From Nitrospirota bacterium (GTDB lineage: Bacteria > Nitrospirota > Nitrospiria > 2-01-FULL-66-17): DNA of 47,755 bases. The stretch's first letter is position 1. Each line of letters starts with the position of its first letter. Below the pieces are notes generated by a model. That model made no database searches. It worked only from the letters and a program-made list of their open reading frames with translations, and had not been told where the DNA came from. Below, piece after piece: positions 31,015 through 39,338 of this stretch. The stretch spans positions 1 to 47,755 of the forward strand of contig JBFLXB010000030.1 in the NCBI GenBank assembly GCA_040757335.1, given 5' to 3'. The position numbers and the translations under genes were made by a program.

Positions 31015-31803
31015 ATGGGCGTGTTGGACGGCAAGACGGGCGTCGTGATGGGAGTGGCCAGTGAACGCAGCATTGCCTGGGGGATCGCTCAGGCGTTGCA
31101 CCAAGAAGGTGCTCGACTCGCGTTCACCTACGCGGGTAAGGCGATGGAGCGGCGGGTTCGGCCGTTGGCGGAATCGCTGGGGTCAAAGACCGTCGTGCCG
31201 TGCGACGTCACCAACGACGACGAGATTGCTCGAGCGTTCGACATGATCGGCGGCGAGTTGGGGGGACTCGACCTGTTGATCCACTCGCTGGCGTTCGCCA
31301 CTCGCGAGGACCTCAAACAGCGGTTTGTGGACACGTCGCGGGACGGGTTTCGCGTGGCGCTGGACGTGAGCGCCTACTCGCTCATCGCCGTTGCTCGCGC
31401 CGCGTTGCCGCTGATGAAGGGCCGCCGCGCCAGCATCGTGACGCTGTCGTACTACGGGGCTGAGAAGGTGATCCCCAATTACAATGTGATGGGCGTGGCG
31501 AAGGCCGCGCTGGAAGCCGGGGTCCGTTATCTCGCCGCGGATCTCGGACCGGAGGGCATCCGGGTCAACGCGATCTCGGCGGGTCCCATCAAGACCCTGG
31601 CCGCGGCGGGTATCGCCGGTTTTCGCGAGATGTTACATCGGGCTGAAAGCAGTGCGCCGCTGCGCCGCAACGTGACCTTGCAGGACGTCGGGGGCGCGGC
31701 CTTGTTCCTGTGCAGCGAGTGGGCGGCCGGCGTCACCGGGGAAATCCTGTATGTGGACTGTGGTTACCACATCATGGGGATGGGAGATCTCTCCCCCACG
31801 TGA
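31015..31803 (+). CDS. fabI: Enoyl-[acyl-carrier-protein] reductase (NADH)
   Basis: A 262-residue short-chain dehydrogenase of the FabI type, doing the last step of each fatty-acid elongation cycle. The NAD-binding region reads [21 protein letters not shown], given here in two pieces: [11 protein letters not shown] and [10 protein letters not shown]. The catalytic pair is in [14 protein letters not shown] (Tyr-x6-Lys), and [15 protein letters not shown] is diagnostic. [14 protein letters not shown] contains the substrate loop targeted by triclosan in FabI enzymes. ATG 31015 follows GGTGGAGG. The stop overlaps the serB start. The desaturase nearby is another fatty-acid enzyme, but on the opposite strand. 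Confidence 0.94.
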   Translation: MGVLDGKTGVVMGVASERSIAWGIAQALHQEGARLAFTYAGKAMERRVRPLAESLGSKTVVPCDVTNDDEIARAFDMIGGELGGLDLLIHSLAFATREDLKQRFVDTSRDGFRVALDVSAYSLIAVARAALPLMKGRRASIVTLSYYGAEKVIPNYNVMGVAKAALEAGVRYLAADLGPEGIRVNAISAGPIKTLAAAGIAGFREMLHRAESSAPLRRNVTLQDVGGAALFLCSEWAAGVTGEILYVDCGYHIMGMGDLSPT

Positions 31804-32717
31804 GCCACGGCGATCAATTCGTCCTGACCGCTCTCGCTGAGTCCGATCCCTCGTCCGCCATCGACGCCGCGACGGCCGTGCTGAGCGGCCAGGGAGTCCG
31901 GGTGCTGGACCGGCGATCCATCGGGGCCGGTCGGTTCCAGGGGGTCGCCTGCGACGTACGCGCGTCAGCTCCGCTGGTGTGGCGCGACGCGACGCGAGCG
32001 TTGCGGCCGCTGCAGGCCCGCTTCGGCGCGGACCTGGCGGTCCTCCCCGCGGACCCGGCGCGCCGCGCTCCCAGACTGTTGGTCATGGATATGGACTCCA
32101 CGCTCGTCCAGAGCGAAGGGATCGACGAACTCGCGAAGGAGGCGGGGGTGGGCGAACAGGTGGCCGCGATCACGCGTCGGGCCATGAACGGCGAACTGGA
32201 CTTCCGTGGAGCGCTCACGGAGCGTGTGGGGTTGCTGCGAGGGCTGTCGGCTGACGCGCTTGTGCGCGTCGAAGGGCGGACGCGGTTGACGTGGGGAGCC
32301 GAGACCCTGGTGGCCACGCTCCGGAAGGTCGGATGCGCCATCGCCGTAGTGAGCGGGGGGTTCGACTACTTTACCGACCGACTCAAAACCCGCCTCGCTC
32401 TCGATCACACCTTTGCGAACCGCCTCGAGATCCGGGACGGTCGGCTCACGGGACGGCTGCTGGGCGACATCGTCGACGGGTCCCGTAAGGCTCTGGTCAT
32501 CGACGAGTTGGCCGACCTGTATCAAACGGACCGCGATCGTGTGGTCGCCGTCGGCGACGGGGCGAACGACTTGGCGATGCTTGATCGTGCGGGGCTGGGG
32601 GTGGCCTTCTGCGCCAAACCCGCGGTGCGCGAAGCCGCACCCGTCACGGTCAGCGTCAAAGACCTGGCGGCCGTGTTATGCTTGCTCGGGTACACCGAAC
32701 AGGAGTTCGCCCTATGA
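31800..32717 (+). CDS. serB: Phosphoserine phosphatase
   Basis: A 305-residue HAD-family SerB completing serine synthesis. The N-terminal 95 residues look like a regulatory ACT-like region ([18 protein letters not shown]). The catalytic domain has [19 protein letters not shown] (nucleophile DxDST), [15 protein letters not shown], and [19 protein letters not shown] near the end. The start is GTG 31800, overlapping the fabI TGA. The TGA stop shares its last two bases with the first bases of repeat copy 5. Confidence 0.93.
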   Translation: MSHGDQFVLTALAESDPSSAIDAATAVLSGQGVRVLDRRSIGAGRFQGVACDVRASAPLVWRDATRALRPLQARFGADLAVLPADPARRAPRLLVMDMDSTLVQSEGIDELAKEAGVGEQVAAITRRAMNGELDFRGALTERVGLLRGLSADALVRVEGRTRLTWGAETLVATLRKVGCAIAVVSGGFDYFTDRLKTRLALDHTFANRLEIRDGRLTGRLLGDIVDGSRKALVIDELADLYQTDRDRVVAVGDGANDLAMLDRAGLGVAFCAKPAVREAAPVTVSVKDLAAVLCLLGYTEQEFAL

Positions 32718-32840
32718 GCCTGTCCATGAATGGTCATCTGCGGCGTTGCCGCTGCGCATCCGCTCCTCACGTACGGACCCAGTACGCTCCGGTGCGGTGC
32801 TCGCGGCGCCTTGCATCTGACGCATTCCTGAACAGGCTCC
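32716..32840. repeat. Stop-associated palindromic repeat, copy 5
   Basis: Ends GAGCCTGTCCATGAA and TTCCTGAACAGGCTC. The interior is 'catctgcggcgttgccgctgcgc' to 'gcggcgccttgcatctgac'. It starts inside the serB stop codon and ends 31 bases before the VOC gene. Confidence 0.88.
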
Positions 32841-32871
32841 GATTGCGGAATACACGGAGAGGGTCCCTCTG

Positions 32872-33489
32872 ATGCAGACCGTCGCTGATTTGGTCCGAAC
32901 GTACGATGCGCCGGTGGCGCGGCTGGTCGAGCGATACTTTGAGGACAATGAGGCCGCTCGCGCGGCGCTGGATCTGGCCAACCGAGCCGGACGGGAGTTG
33001 GTGATCGATCACATCACTATCCGCACCCGGCGAGTCGATGAGCGGGCTCAGGAATTCCACCGCCTGGGCTTCCAATACCGCGACGAACTGATCGAGTATC
33101 CCGATCAAGGGTGGTGGGCCAAGGTGTATCGGAAGGCCGGGATGCCGGCGGTGTTCATCGATCAGGCGTACGACGACGCCCGCGGCGGGAAAAGCCTGCT
33201 GCCTGCGTGGGTCGACCGCTTTGGCGACCAGGTGCTCCACCACATCGCGATCCGAGTGCCGGATATCGAGGCGGCCAAGGCGGAGCTCGAACGAGCCGGC
33301 ATCCAGTTCTCCGGATCGATCGTGGGGCCGCGGGGCACGCGTTTGCGCCAGATCTTCACGGCCGCCGAGGTGCGCGACGGCCAGGCATTTACGGTGTTGG
33401 AGTTGGCCGAACGCAACGGGTACGAAGGGTTTGTGCCCGAGCAGGCCGATGGGTTGATGCAATCTTCGATCGTCAAAAAGACGGCATGA
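32872..33489 (+). CDS. VOC-superfamily protein (glyoxalase/dioxygenase fold)
   Basis: A 205-residue protein with two vicinal-oxygen-chelate halves. Metal-ligand candidates are the His of VIDHITIRT (near residue 46), the His pair in VLHHIAIRVPDIEAAK, and the Glu of FTVLELAERNGYEG. The N-terminal 40 residues form a helical lead. The layout recalls hydroxyphenylpyruvate-dioxygenase-like and DUF1338-like enzymes, but it is too short for either, so the substrate is unknown. ATG 32872 follows GGAGAGGG. The next gene starts 35 bases on. Confidence 0.75.
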   Translation: MQTVADLVRTYDAPVARLVERYFEDNEAARAALDLANRAGRELVIDHITIRTRRVDERAQEFHRLGFQYRDELIEYPDQGWWAKVYRKAGMPAVFIDQAYDDARGGKSLLPAWVDRFGDQVLHHIAIRVPDIEAAKAELERAGIQFSGSIVGPRGTRLRQIFTAAEVRDGQAFTVLELAERNGYEGFVPEQADGLMQSSIVKKTA

Positions 33490-33524
33490 TGAGATCGCGC
33501 ATTGGGATACAGGGGGGAAATCAG

Positions 33525-34319
33525 ATGTGGCGTAAACAAGCGTTTCTCGGGGTCGCAGTACTTGGAGTGGGGATCGCGTCGGCGTGGGCTGGTGACGAGG
33601 TGGCGACGGTGAACGGCCAACCCATCAGCAAGGCCGCGTTCGAGGAAGCGTTGGCCGGGATTCCGCCCCAGATGCAGAGTCAGATGACCACGCAGGAGGG
33701 GCGGGAGGCGTTACTGGACGACCTCGTCACCCAGGAAGTGCTGATGCAGGAAGGTCGCCGGGTGGGGGTCGAGAAAGATGCCGCGGTGAAGAGCCGGCTG
33801 GAAGACGCACGCCGGCAGATCCTGGTCCAATCCGTCCTTCAAAAGATCGTGGAAACCGACGTGACCGACGAGAAGGTCAAAGCCTACTACGACTCCCACA
33901 AGGAGGAGTTTCGACAGGTTCGCGCGAGCCATATTCTGGTCGAGACCGAGCAACAGGCCAAAGACGTGAAGAAACGCGCGGTCGGGAGCCCCGACTTTGC
34001 CGCGCTGGCCAAGGAAGTGTCGACCGATCCGTCGGCACAGGAGAACGGCGGTGACTTGGGATTCTTTCGCAAAGATCAGATGGTCAAACCGTTCGCCGAC
34101 AAGGCGTTTGCCATGAAAGTCGATGAAATCAGCGACCCGGTGAAGACGGAGTTCGGCTACCACATCATCAAGGTCGCTGAAATCAAGGACCCGGAGCCGT
34201 TGGACGCGCTGGATCCGCAATCGCTGAACGGGATCAAGCGCAGCGTATTGAACAAACGCGTGGAAGAACTCAAGGGGCGCGCCAAGATCGTCACCCACAA
34301 GGAACGGCTCCTGCCGTAG
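33525..34319 (+). CDS. PpiC/parvulin-type peptidyl-prolyl isomerase
   Basis: A 264-residue exported foldase. The signal peptide is MWRKQAFLGVAVLGVGIASAWAG. The SurA-like N-terminal part has VATVNGQPISKAAFEEAL and a LVTQEVLMQEGRRVGV helix. A single parvulin domain at about 123-215 shows RASHILVETEQQAKDV, ENGGDLGFFRKDQMV and FGYHIIKVAEI. ATG 33525 has AGGGGGGAAATCAG in front. It differs from the surA of this window in sequence and is a separate periplasmic chaperone. Confidence 0.9.
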   Translation: MWRKQAFLGVAVLGVGIASAWAGDEVATVNGQPISKAAFEEALAGIPPQMQSQMTTQEGREALLDDLVTQEVLMQEGRRVGVEKDAAVKSRLEDARRQILVQSVLQKIVETDVTDEKVKAYYDSHKEEFRQVRASHILVETEQQAKDVKKRAVGSPDFAALAKEVSTDPSAQENGGDLGFFRKDQMVKPFADKAFAMKVDEISDPVKTEFGYHIIKVAEIKDPEPLDALDPQSLNGIKRSVLNKRVEELKGRAKIVTHKERLLP

Positions 34320-34328
34320 CGCCCGCGG

Positions 34329-34640
34329 TTATTTGAACAACGACTTCAGCCCGCCGAGAAACCCTCTCTGCTCCTTCGCATCGAGCAGCAGTTCGAGTTC
34401 CCCGCGGTCAAAATAAATCCCTCCGCACTGACCACATTGATCCACCTTGATGCCCTGGCGCTCGATCTCCGTCATGTCCGCGCCGCACTTGGGGCACTTC
34501 ATCCAGTGCGGGTGAACCTGCTGTTGTTGGGCCTTGCGTTTCGCGTCGAGTTCCCGCCGCCGTTTTTCGATGAGTTCTCTGTTCTGTTTGTAGAAATACT
34601 CTTCTTCCTTGTTGTAGCCCTTCTCCTGCAGGTCTGACAT
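34329..34640 (-). CDS. TFIIB-type zinc-ribbon protein
   Basis: A 103-residue protein. The N-terminal half is a charged helix (KEEEYFYKQNRELIEKRRRE). The C-terminal half is a zf-TFIIB domain: MKCPKCGADM, then VDQCGQCGGIYFDRGELE, giving two CxxC pairs. This family is widespread with unknown role. ATG 34640 is chosen, 8 bases after GGAG; GTG 34643 directly upstream is an alternative. It converges on the PpiC gene with 9 bases between. Confidence 0.8.
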   Translation of the reverse strand: MSDLQEKGYNKEEEYFYKQNRELIEKRRRELDAKRKAQQQQVHPHWMKCPKCGADMTEIERQGIKVDQCGQCGGIYFDRGELELLLDAKEQRGFLGGLKSLFK

Positions 34641-34704
34641 CACGTGATCTCCTCTCTGGATTCGTTCAGAAGTCCCGATGTGTCGGTTTCATCCGTTCTT
34701 GTCG

Positions 34705-35655
34705 TCACGCGGCGAACCCGGCGAGGCACCGGACGTGCGCGTCCACCGAATCAGCCAACGCCGTCAGGTTATACCCTCCCTCCAGGCAGGAGACGATCCT
34801 TCCCCGCGCGGTCGTCGACGCCCAGTCCTTCACCGATTCGGTCATGGCGCGGTAGCCCGTTTCCGTGACGTTCATCATCGCCAAGGGGTCGTCCCGATGG
34901 GCGTCAAATCCTGCCGAGATGAGCACAAAGTCCGGGGAAAATTCGCGTACCGCGGGCTGAACTCGCAGCTCGAACGCGCTGAGATACTCGTCGTCTCCGC
35001 GTCCGGCGGCCATCGGCACATTCAGGGTGTAGCCCTCGCCCGGGCCGGCTCCGACTTCTTCCGCGCCGCCCGTCCCGGGATACCAGGGATATTGATGAAG
35101 GCTGACGTAGAGTACGCTGGGATCGTCGTAGAACGCCGCCTGGGTTCCATTCCCGTGATGCACGTCCCAGTCCAAAATCAGCACGCGCGCGAGGCCGTAC
35201 CGTTGCTGCGCGTACCGCGCGCCGACCGCCACGTTGTTGAAGAGACAGAACCCCATGGCGCGGCTGGGTTCGGCGTGGTGTCCCGGCGGCCGCACCGCGC
35301 AGAACGCATTGGCCACGCGACCCTTCATGACGGCATCGATCGCAGCGAGTGTGCCGCCCACGGCTTGCAGCGCCGCGCGGTACGAGCCCGGCGACATGGG
35401 GGTGTCGGCATCCAAATACACATACCCTTGATCGGGGGCGTCGGACTGGATCCGGTCGACGTGTCGCGCCGTGTGGACGGTCTCCAGCCATTTCCGATCC
35501 ACCAGCGGAGCCGGTAGACGAGTGATCCGTTTCTGAAGGTCCGACTCGTTCAGACGACGCGTGATCGCCTCCAGACGCCGGGGCGATTCGGGATGCGTCG
35601 GCCCGGTGTCGTGGGCGAGAAATCCGGGGTCGGTGACCAGTCCCGTGGGCAGCAC
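34705..35655 (-). CDS. Histone-deacetylase-family amidohydrolase
   Basis: A 316-residue zinc hydrolase of the arginase/deacetylase fold (AcuC/acetylpolyamine amidohydrolase group). Motifs: HPESPRRLEAI, RPPGHHAEPSRAMGFCLFNN (the HH charge-relay pair), ILDWDVHHGNGTQ (zinc Asp and His), ISAGFDAHRDDPL (zinc Asp) and SCLEGGYNL. It could remove acetyl groups from proteins or polyamines. The frame stays open upstream into the HAD gene antisense. I start at GTG 35655, which coincides exactly with the transcription start predicted from the promoter at 35662-35691; no other ATG/GTG lies near. Confidence 0.88.
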   Translation of the reverse strand: MLPTGLVTDPGFLAHDTGPTHPESPRRLEAITRRLNESDLQKRITRLPAPLVDRKWLETVHTARHVDRIQSDAPDQGYVYLDADTPMSPGSYRAALQAVGGTLAAIDAVMKGRVANAFCAVRPPGHHAEPSRAMGFCLFNNVAVGARYAQQRYGLARVLILDWDVHHGNGTQAAFYDDPSVLYVSLHQYPWYPGTGGAEEVGAGPGEGYTLNVPMAAGRGDDEYLSAFELRVQPAVREFSPDFVLISAGFDAHRDDPLAMMNVTETGYRAMTESVKDWASTTARGRIVSCLEGGYNLTALADSVDAHVRCLAGFAA

Positions 35656-35661
35656 GGCCGT

Positions 35662-35691
35662 ACTATATCGGGCCGCGCGAGGTTGTTGCAA
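35662..35691 (-). promoter_or_regulatory. Leaderless promoter of the deacetylase-like gene
   Basis: Minus strand TTGCAA (35691-35686), an 18-bp spacer and TATAGT (35667-35662). Six bases follow before GTG 35655, so the first transcribed base should be the G of the start codon. Confidence 0.55.
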
Positions 35692-35738
35692 CCGCTGGGC
35701 CTTCTCGCTCGCGGAACGAGCCTTGCTGCAAAGAGCGG

Positions 35739-36335
35739 TTACAGGCAGCCCAACGCCGTCAAACGCTGTTCGCATTGCGCGGTGTTTTCGAACTGAATCG
35801 TGCGGATTCCGAATCGAGCTGCGGCTTCCAGATTGACCACCGTGTCGTCGACAAAGATTGTGTCCGCCCCGTCGAGTCCGTGCTTCTCCAACAAATAGGC
35901 GTAGATCGCGGGTTCCGGTTTGATCAGGTGGATGCGACACGAAATCACGACCCCGTCGAACACGTCCCAGAAGGGATAGGCCCGTTCCAGGTGCTCGATC
36001 GAAGCGACCTGCATGTTCGAGAGGCAATACAAGCGGTGTCCGGCGGCCTTCAACCGATACATCAAATCCACGGTCTCGGGAATGGGCACCAGCGCGTGTG
36101 GGACGCCTGTGAGGAAGCCCGCGACGTCCTGGATCGGCAGTCCGGTTCGTTCCGCCGCGCGGACGATTGCGTCATGTTGAGACAGGACGCCGCGGTCCAG
36201 CGCGAGCCAGTCGGGATGATCGATGACTTCGGTGCGCACCGCGGTCCGCACCGCCGGGTCAGCGAACGCGCCGGCGATGATGACATCGGGTTCCCACCGG
36301 ACCACCACTCGACCGAGATCAAAGACGATATTCAT
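35739..36335 (-). CDS. HAD-superfamily phosphatase (YihX-like)
   Basis: A 198-residue HAD-IA hydrolase. The nucleophile motif is VFDLGRVVVRW, with the D-x-G variant typical of the YihX/glucose-1-phosphatase group. The second motif is LYCLSNMQ, the lysine LIKPEPAIY, and the acidic motif IFVDDTVVNLEAA. The cap is small and helical. The substrate is unknown. ATG 36335 has GGAGGCGCC before it. It is divergent from the alpha/beta hydrolase, each with its own promoter. Only 83 bases separate its stop from the deacetylase start. Confidence 0.85.
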   Translation of the reverse strand: MNIVFDLGRVVVRWEPDVIIAGAFADPAVRTAVRTEVIDHPDWLALDRGVLSQHDAIVRAAERTGLPIQDVAGFLTGVPHALVPIPETVDLMYRLKAAGHRLYCLSNMQVASIEHLERAYPFWDVFDGVVISCRIHLIKPEPAIYAYLLEKHGLDGADTIFVDDTVVNLEAAARFGIRTIQFENTAQCEQRLTALGCL

Positions 36336-36361
36336 GGCGCCTCCAGGCTGGACATGGCCCC

Positions 36362-36390
36362 GGTATATGCCGGTTCTGCCGCGGAGTCAA
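36362..36390 (-). promoter_or_regulatory. Promoter of the YihX-like gene
   Basis: Minus strand TTGACT (36390-36385), a 17-bp spacer and TATACC (36367-36362). Predicted start near 36355. It lies back to back with the hydrolase promoter at 36404. Confidence 0.55.
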
Positions 36391-36403
36391 GCTTTTCTCT
36401 TGA

Positions 36404-36432
36404 TTGCACGCCCCAGGCTCCCACGGTATGAT
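36404..36432 (+). promoter_or_regulatory. Leaderless promoter of the alpha/beta hydrolase
   Basis: TTGCAC (36404-36409), a 17-bp spacer and TATGAT (36427-36432). Exactly six bases lie between the -10 box and ATG 36439, so the A of the start codon is the predicted first base of the mRNA. Confidence 0.5.
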
Positions 36433-36438
36433 GCGGTC

Positions 36439-37191
36439 ATGGCCCGGCTTACGGTGGGGTCGGGCGGCGACTACGTGGACTACACGCTGGCCTGCCCCCC
36501 GTCCTGTGAGAATCCAGATACGGTCGTCATCTACGTCCACGGTTTTGCCTCGCACCAGCGCGGGGAGAAAGCACTGTACTTCGGCGAGCGGTTTGTCGCG
36601 CGCGGGGACGCGTACCTCGCCTTCGACCTGCGAGGACACGGCGCATCCAGCGGGTCGATGGTCGATCTGACCGTCACCCGCGCACTGGCGGACGTGGAGG
36701 CGATCCTGGCGTGGGCGCAGCCGCGGTTCGCCCGACTCGTGGTGATCGGGTCGTCGCTGGGCGGGCAGCTCGCGGCGTGGGCCGCGGCGCGCGATCCCAA
36801 GCGGGTGACGGCCAATCTGCTGATCGCCCCCGCGTTTTCCTTTTACGAGAACCGCGTGCGCGATCTGGGAGCCGAGGGGATGGCGCGGTTGCGGGCCGAG
36901 GGGTACGCCATCGTGCGCAACGAATGGGTGACCACTCCCATAGGCCGGTATCTGGTCAGTGACGCCGAAGGCTACGGGCTCGACCGCCTGCTGGCCGCGT
37001 ACCGAACGCCCACGTTGATTCTTCACGGCACGGAGGATGCCACGGTGCCGCTGACCGGCAGTGTGGAATTTGCCACGCGATCGTCCGCAAGGCCGCTGGA
37101 GCTCATGGCCATCGCGGGGGGCGATCATCGCCTGACCGATCATAAGGCGACGCTGTTCCATTATATGGTTGGATTTCTGGAGCAGCTATGA
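36439..37191 (+). CDS. Alpha/beta hydrolase
   Basis: A 250-residue serine hydrolase. The oxyanion region is IYVHGFASHQRGEKAL, FDLRGHGASSG follows, and the nucleophile elbow is VIGSSLGGQLAAW (GxSxG). The acid is likely the Asp of LILHGTEDATVPL, and the His is in AIAGGDHRLTD. This is the YqiA/UPF0227- or BAAT-like thioesterase type; the substrate is not known. No ribosome site precedes the ATG. The stop lies 23 bases before a repeat. Confidence 0.85.
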   Translation: MARLTVGSGGDYVDYTLACPPSCENPDTVVIYVHGFASHQRGEKALYFGERFVARGDAYLAFDLRGHGASSGSMVDLTVTRALADVEAILAWAQPRFARLVVIGSSLGGQLAAWAAARDPKRVTANLLIAPAFSFYENRVRDLGAEGMARLRAEGYAIVRNEWVTTPIGRYLVSDAEGYGLDRLLAAYRTPTLILHGTEDATVPLTGSVEFATRSSARPLELMAIAGGDHRLTDHKATLFHYMVGFLEQL

Positions 37192-37214
37192 CCCTCGGAC
37201 TTGCCGCGAAAGCG

Positions 37215-37338
37215 GAGCCCGTTTAGGAGCGCGCCAGATGCAAGGCGCCGCGAGCACCGGAGCGCAGCGTACTGGGTGCGTACGTGAGCACCGGATGCGC
37301 AGCGGCAACGCCGCAGATGGCCGGTCCTGGACGGGCTC
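37215..37338. repeat. Stop-associated palindromic repeat, copy 6
   Basis: Left end GAGCCCGTTTAGGA, right end TCCTGGACGGGCTC, same orientation as copies 2 and 4. It separates two convergent genes, and the G of the adenosine deaminase stop codon is its outermost base. Confidence 0.88.
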
Positions 37339-38363
37339 TAGACCGCGGCGGGTGACGCGGGACGCACGTCCCGCAAGAACGAGTGGGCGCGCGCCCGGTC
37401 GTGGATGTCGGCGATCTCGATGAGCGAGAGCTTCTCGGCGAGTCTGACGTTCTCCGCGGTTTGGTGGGTCCGCGACACGGTGGTGTTGTCGGTGCAGACC
37501 GCCACCGGCACTCCGGCCTCGAGAAACGTATAAATCGGGTGCGGCCGGCCGTTCTTGACCGCGCCGGTGTGGTAGTTGGACGTGAGGCAACACTCCACCA
37601 GCACCCGGTCGGCAGCCAGGCGCTTGATCAGCGCGGGGTCCTGCACCGCCGAGCAGCCGTGACCAATCCGCGTCACGCCCAGCACGTCCAGCGCTTGCCA
37701 GATACATTCCGGGCCTTCGTCTTCCCCCGCGTGCACGGTGAGCCCGAGTCCGCCTTTGCGGGCGATGTCGTACGCGTCGCGGAAGAGCCGCGGAGGGTTG
37801 CCGCGCTCCGCGCCGGCGAGGTCGAAGCCCACCACGCCGGTGCGAGTATGCAAGTGCTGGGCTTCGCTGATCGCCTGCCGAGCCAGGATCTTGGCGATGT
37901 GGGGGCCCTGCTGGCGCATGGCGATGATGATCAGGCCGGTCCGAACGCCGTAGCGGTCTTCCGCGTGGTTGAGGCCCGATAACACGGCGCTGGTGGCCTG
38001 GCGCAGGGTCAGCCCCGCGTATGTGTGGATCACGGGCGAGTAGCGCAACTCCAGCGCCGTCACGCCGTGGCCAGCGGCCTCGCCGACAATGGCCTCGACG
38101 ACGCGGGTGATGTTGTCGTAAAACTGAGTGATCCAGGCCGGGTAGTGGAACTTGTCCAGGTAGCGAATCAACGTGCCTTCTTCCTCGGACTGGAGGGTGA
38201 GCAACCGTTCCATGTCCGCGATGGTCTCGACCGGGGACAACCCGTGCTTGGTCATCAGCTCCCAGGTGAGCTCGACCGGTATCGACCCGTCCACGTGCTG
38301 GTGGAGCTCGGTTTTCGGGATTTGGCGGACGGCGTTGGTGAAGTCGGTGGCGGGATCGGTCAC
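37338..38363 (-). CDS. add: Adenosine deaminase
   Basis: A 341-residue TIM-barrel metal hydrolase of the adenosine/AMP deaminase family. Motifs in order: PKTELHQHVDGSI (metal His pair), VVGFDLAGAERGNP, LTVHAGEDEGPECIWQAL (catalytic Glu and His), RIGHGCSAVQDP, VECCLTSNYHTGAV and VAVCTDNTTVSRTH (metal Asp). TDN instead of the more common TDDP occurs in part of the family. It would convert adenosine to inosine in purine salvage; adenine specificity cannot be excluded. Start GTG 38363 follows an extended -10 TGTTATAAT with only about 3 nt of leader. Confidence 0.88.
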   Translation of the reverse strand: MTDPATDFTNAVRQIPKTELHQHVDGSIPVELTWELMTKHGLSPVETIADMERLLTLQSEEEGTLIRYLDKFHYPAWITQFYDNITRVVEAIVGEAAGHGVTALELRYSPVIHTYAGLTLRQATSAVLSGLNHAEDRYGVRTGLIIIAMRQQGPHIAKILARQAISEAQHLHTRTGVVGFDLAGAERGNPPRLFRDAYDIARKGGLGLTVHAGEDEGPECIWQALDVLGVTRIGHGCSAVQDPALIKRLAADRVLVECCLTSNYHTGAVKNGRPHPIYTFLEAGVPVAVCTDNTTVSRTHQTAENVRLAEKLSLIEIADIHDRARAHSFLRDVRPASPAAV

Positions 38364-38373
38364 GGTGAACGAA

Positions 38374-38382
38374 ATTATAACA
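38374..38382 (-). promoter_or_regulatory. Extended -10 promoter of the adenosine deaminase gene
   Basis: Minus strand TGTTATAAT: a perfect TATAAT (38379-38374) with TGN upstream. The -35 region is poor. Predicted start near 38367, 3 nt before the GTG start. Confidence 0.55.
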
Positions 38383-38390
38383 AATCACGG

Positions 38391-38419
38391 TTGCGGGACG
38401 AGAAAGACCTCGCTATGCT
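38391..38419 (+). promoter_or_regulatory. Promoter of the beta-hydroxyacid dehydrogenase operon
   Basis: TTGCGG (38391-38396), a 17-bp spacer and TATGCT (38414-38419). Predicted start near 38426, so the ATG inside the -10 box cannot be used and ATG 38445, preceded by GAGG, is the start. Confidence 0.5.
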
Positions 38420-38444
38420 GAACCACGTCACCGAGGCTTCGGAC

Positions 38445-39338
38445 ATGCGGACGATCGCGTTTTTGGGACTGGGCATCATGGGGAGCCGAATGGCCGCGCG
38501 GCTGTTGGCGGCCGGCTGGGGCGTGCGTGTGTGGAACCGCACGCCGGCCCGCGTCCAGGTCCTGGAGCAGAAGGGAGCGGTGGTGACCCGGTCTCCGTCG
38601 GAGGCGGCTTCCGGCGCCGACGTCGCCATCACCATGCTGGGTGATCCCGCGTCCGTGCGGGACGTGGCGCTGGGCGCTGGCGGGCTGATCGAGGCGCTCG
38701 CGCCGGGCTCGATCTATATCGACATGACGACGGTCGATCCAGCCACGTCAAGAGGGTTGGACTGCGCCTGCCGAGCCCGCGGCGTGGCGTTTGTGGACGC
38801 GCCGGTAACCGGCAGCAAACTGGCCGCGGAAAAGGGCGAATTGGTCCTGATGGTGGGCGGCGCCGCGGACGTCGTGGCCCGGCTGGCGGCGGTCTTCGCG
38901 CCGATGGCCAAGCACGTGGTGCACGTGGGACCGGTGGGCTCGGGGGCGATGATGAAACTCGTGAACAATCTGGCTATCGCCGGTTCCATGGCGGCCCTCT
39001 TCGAGGCGTTGACCTTGGGGCGCCGCGCAGGGTTGGCCGACGAGAAGATGCTCGATGTGCTGACCAACAGCGCGTTGGCGTCGCCGCTCCTCACGCTCAA
39101 GGGCGAGGCGGTTCGGCGCCGTGATTTCGAACCCCACTTTTCATTCAAACACATGGCCAAGGACATCCGATTGGCGCGCGCCGAAGCGACGGAACGGAAT
39201 GCCCCGCACGCCGTCGGCGATGTCCTGGACATGCTCTTTTCGGCCGGGCTCGACCAGGGCCTGGGGGAAGAAGATTTTGCGGCGCTGGTGAAGGTGGTGG
39301 AAGGTCCGGCCGCGCAGCCGGGGTCGCGGGCCCAATGA
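38445..39338 (+). CDS. NAD(P)-dependent beta-hydroxyacid dehydrogenase (3-hydroxyisobutyrate dehydrogenase family)
   Basis: A 297-residue enzyme. The N-terminal Rossmann motif is IAFLGLGIMGSRMAARL. DAPVTGSKLAAEKGELVLMVGG is the substrate-binding signature, shown here in two parts (DAPVTGSK and GELVLMVGG). The catalytic lysine lies in GSGAMMKLVNNLAIAG. Candidates are succinic semialdehyde/glyoxylate reductase or hydroxyisobutyrate dehydrogenase. It begins an operon: the cupin ATG overlaps its TGA, and the EEP gene GTG overlaps the cupin stop. Confidence 0.9.
   Translation: MRTIAFLGLGIMGSRMAARLLAAGWGVRVWNRTPARVQVLEQKGAVVTRSPSEAASGADVAITMLGDPASVRDVALGAGGLIEALAPGSIYIDMTTVDPATSRGLDCACRARGVAFVDAPVTGSKLAAEKGELVLMVGGAADVVARLAAVFAPMAKHVVHVGPVGSGAMMKLVNNLAIAGSMAALFEALTLGRRAGLADEKMLDVLTNSALASPLLTLKGEAVRRRDFEPHFSFKHMAKDIRLARAEATERNAPHAVGDVLDMLFSAGLDQGLGEEDFAALVKVVEGPAAQPGSRAQ

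Noticed and set aside
38415-38444. Upstream ATG at 38415 as start of the beta-hydroxyacid dehydrogenase
   Set aside because: It lies within the predicted -10 box, and ATG 38445 begins the conserved Rossmann motif and has a ribosome site.
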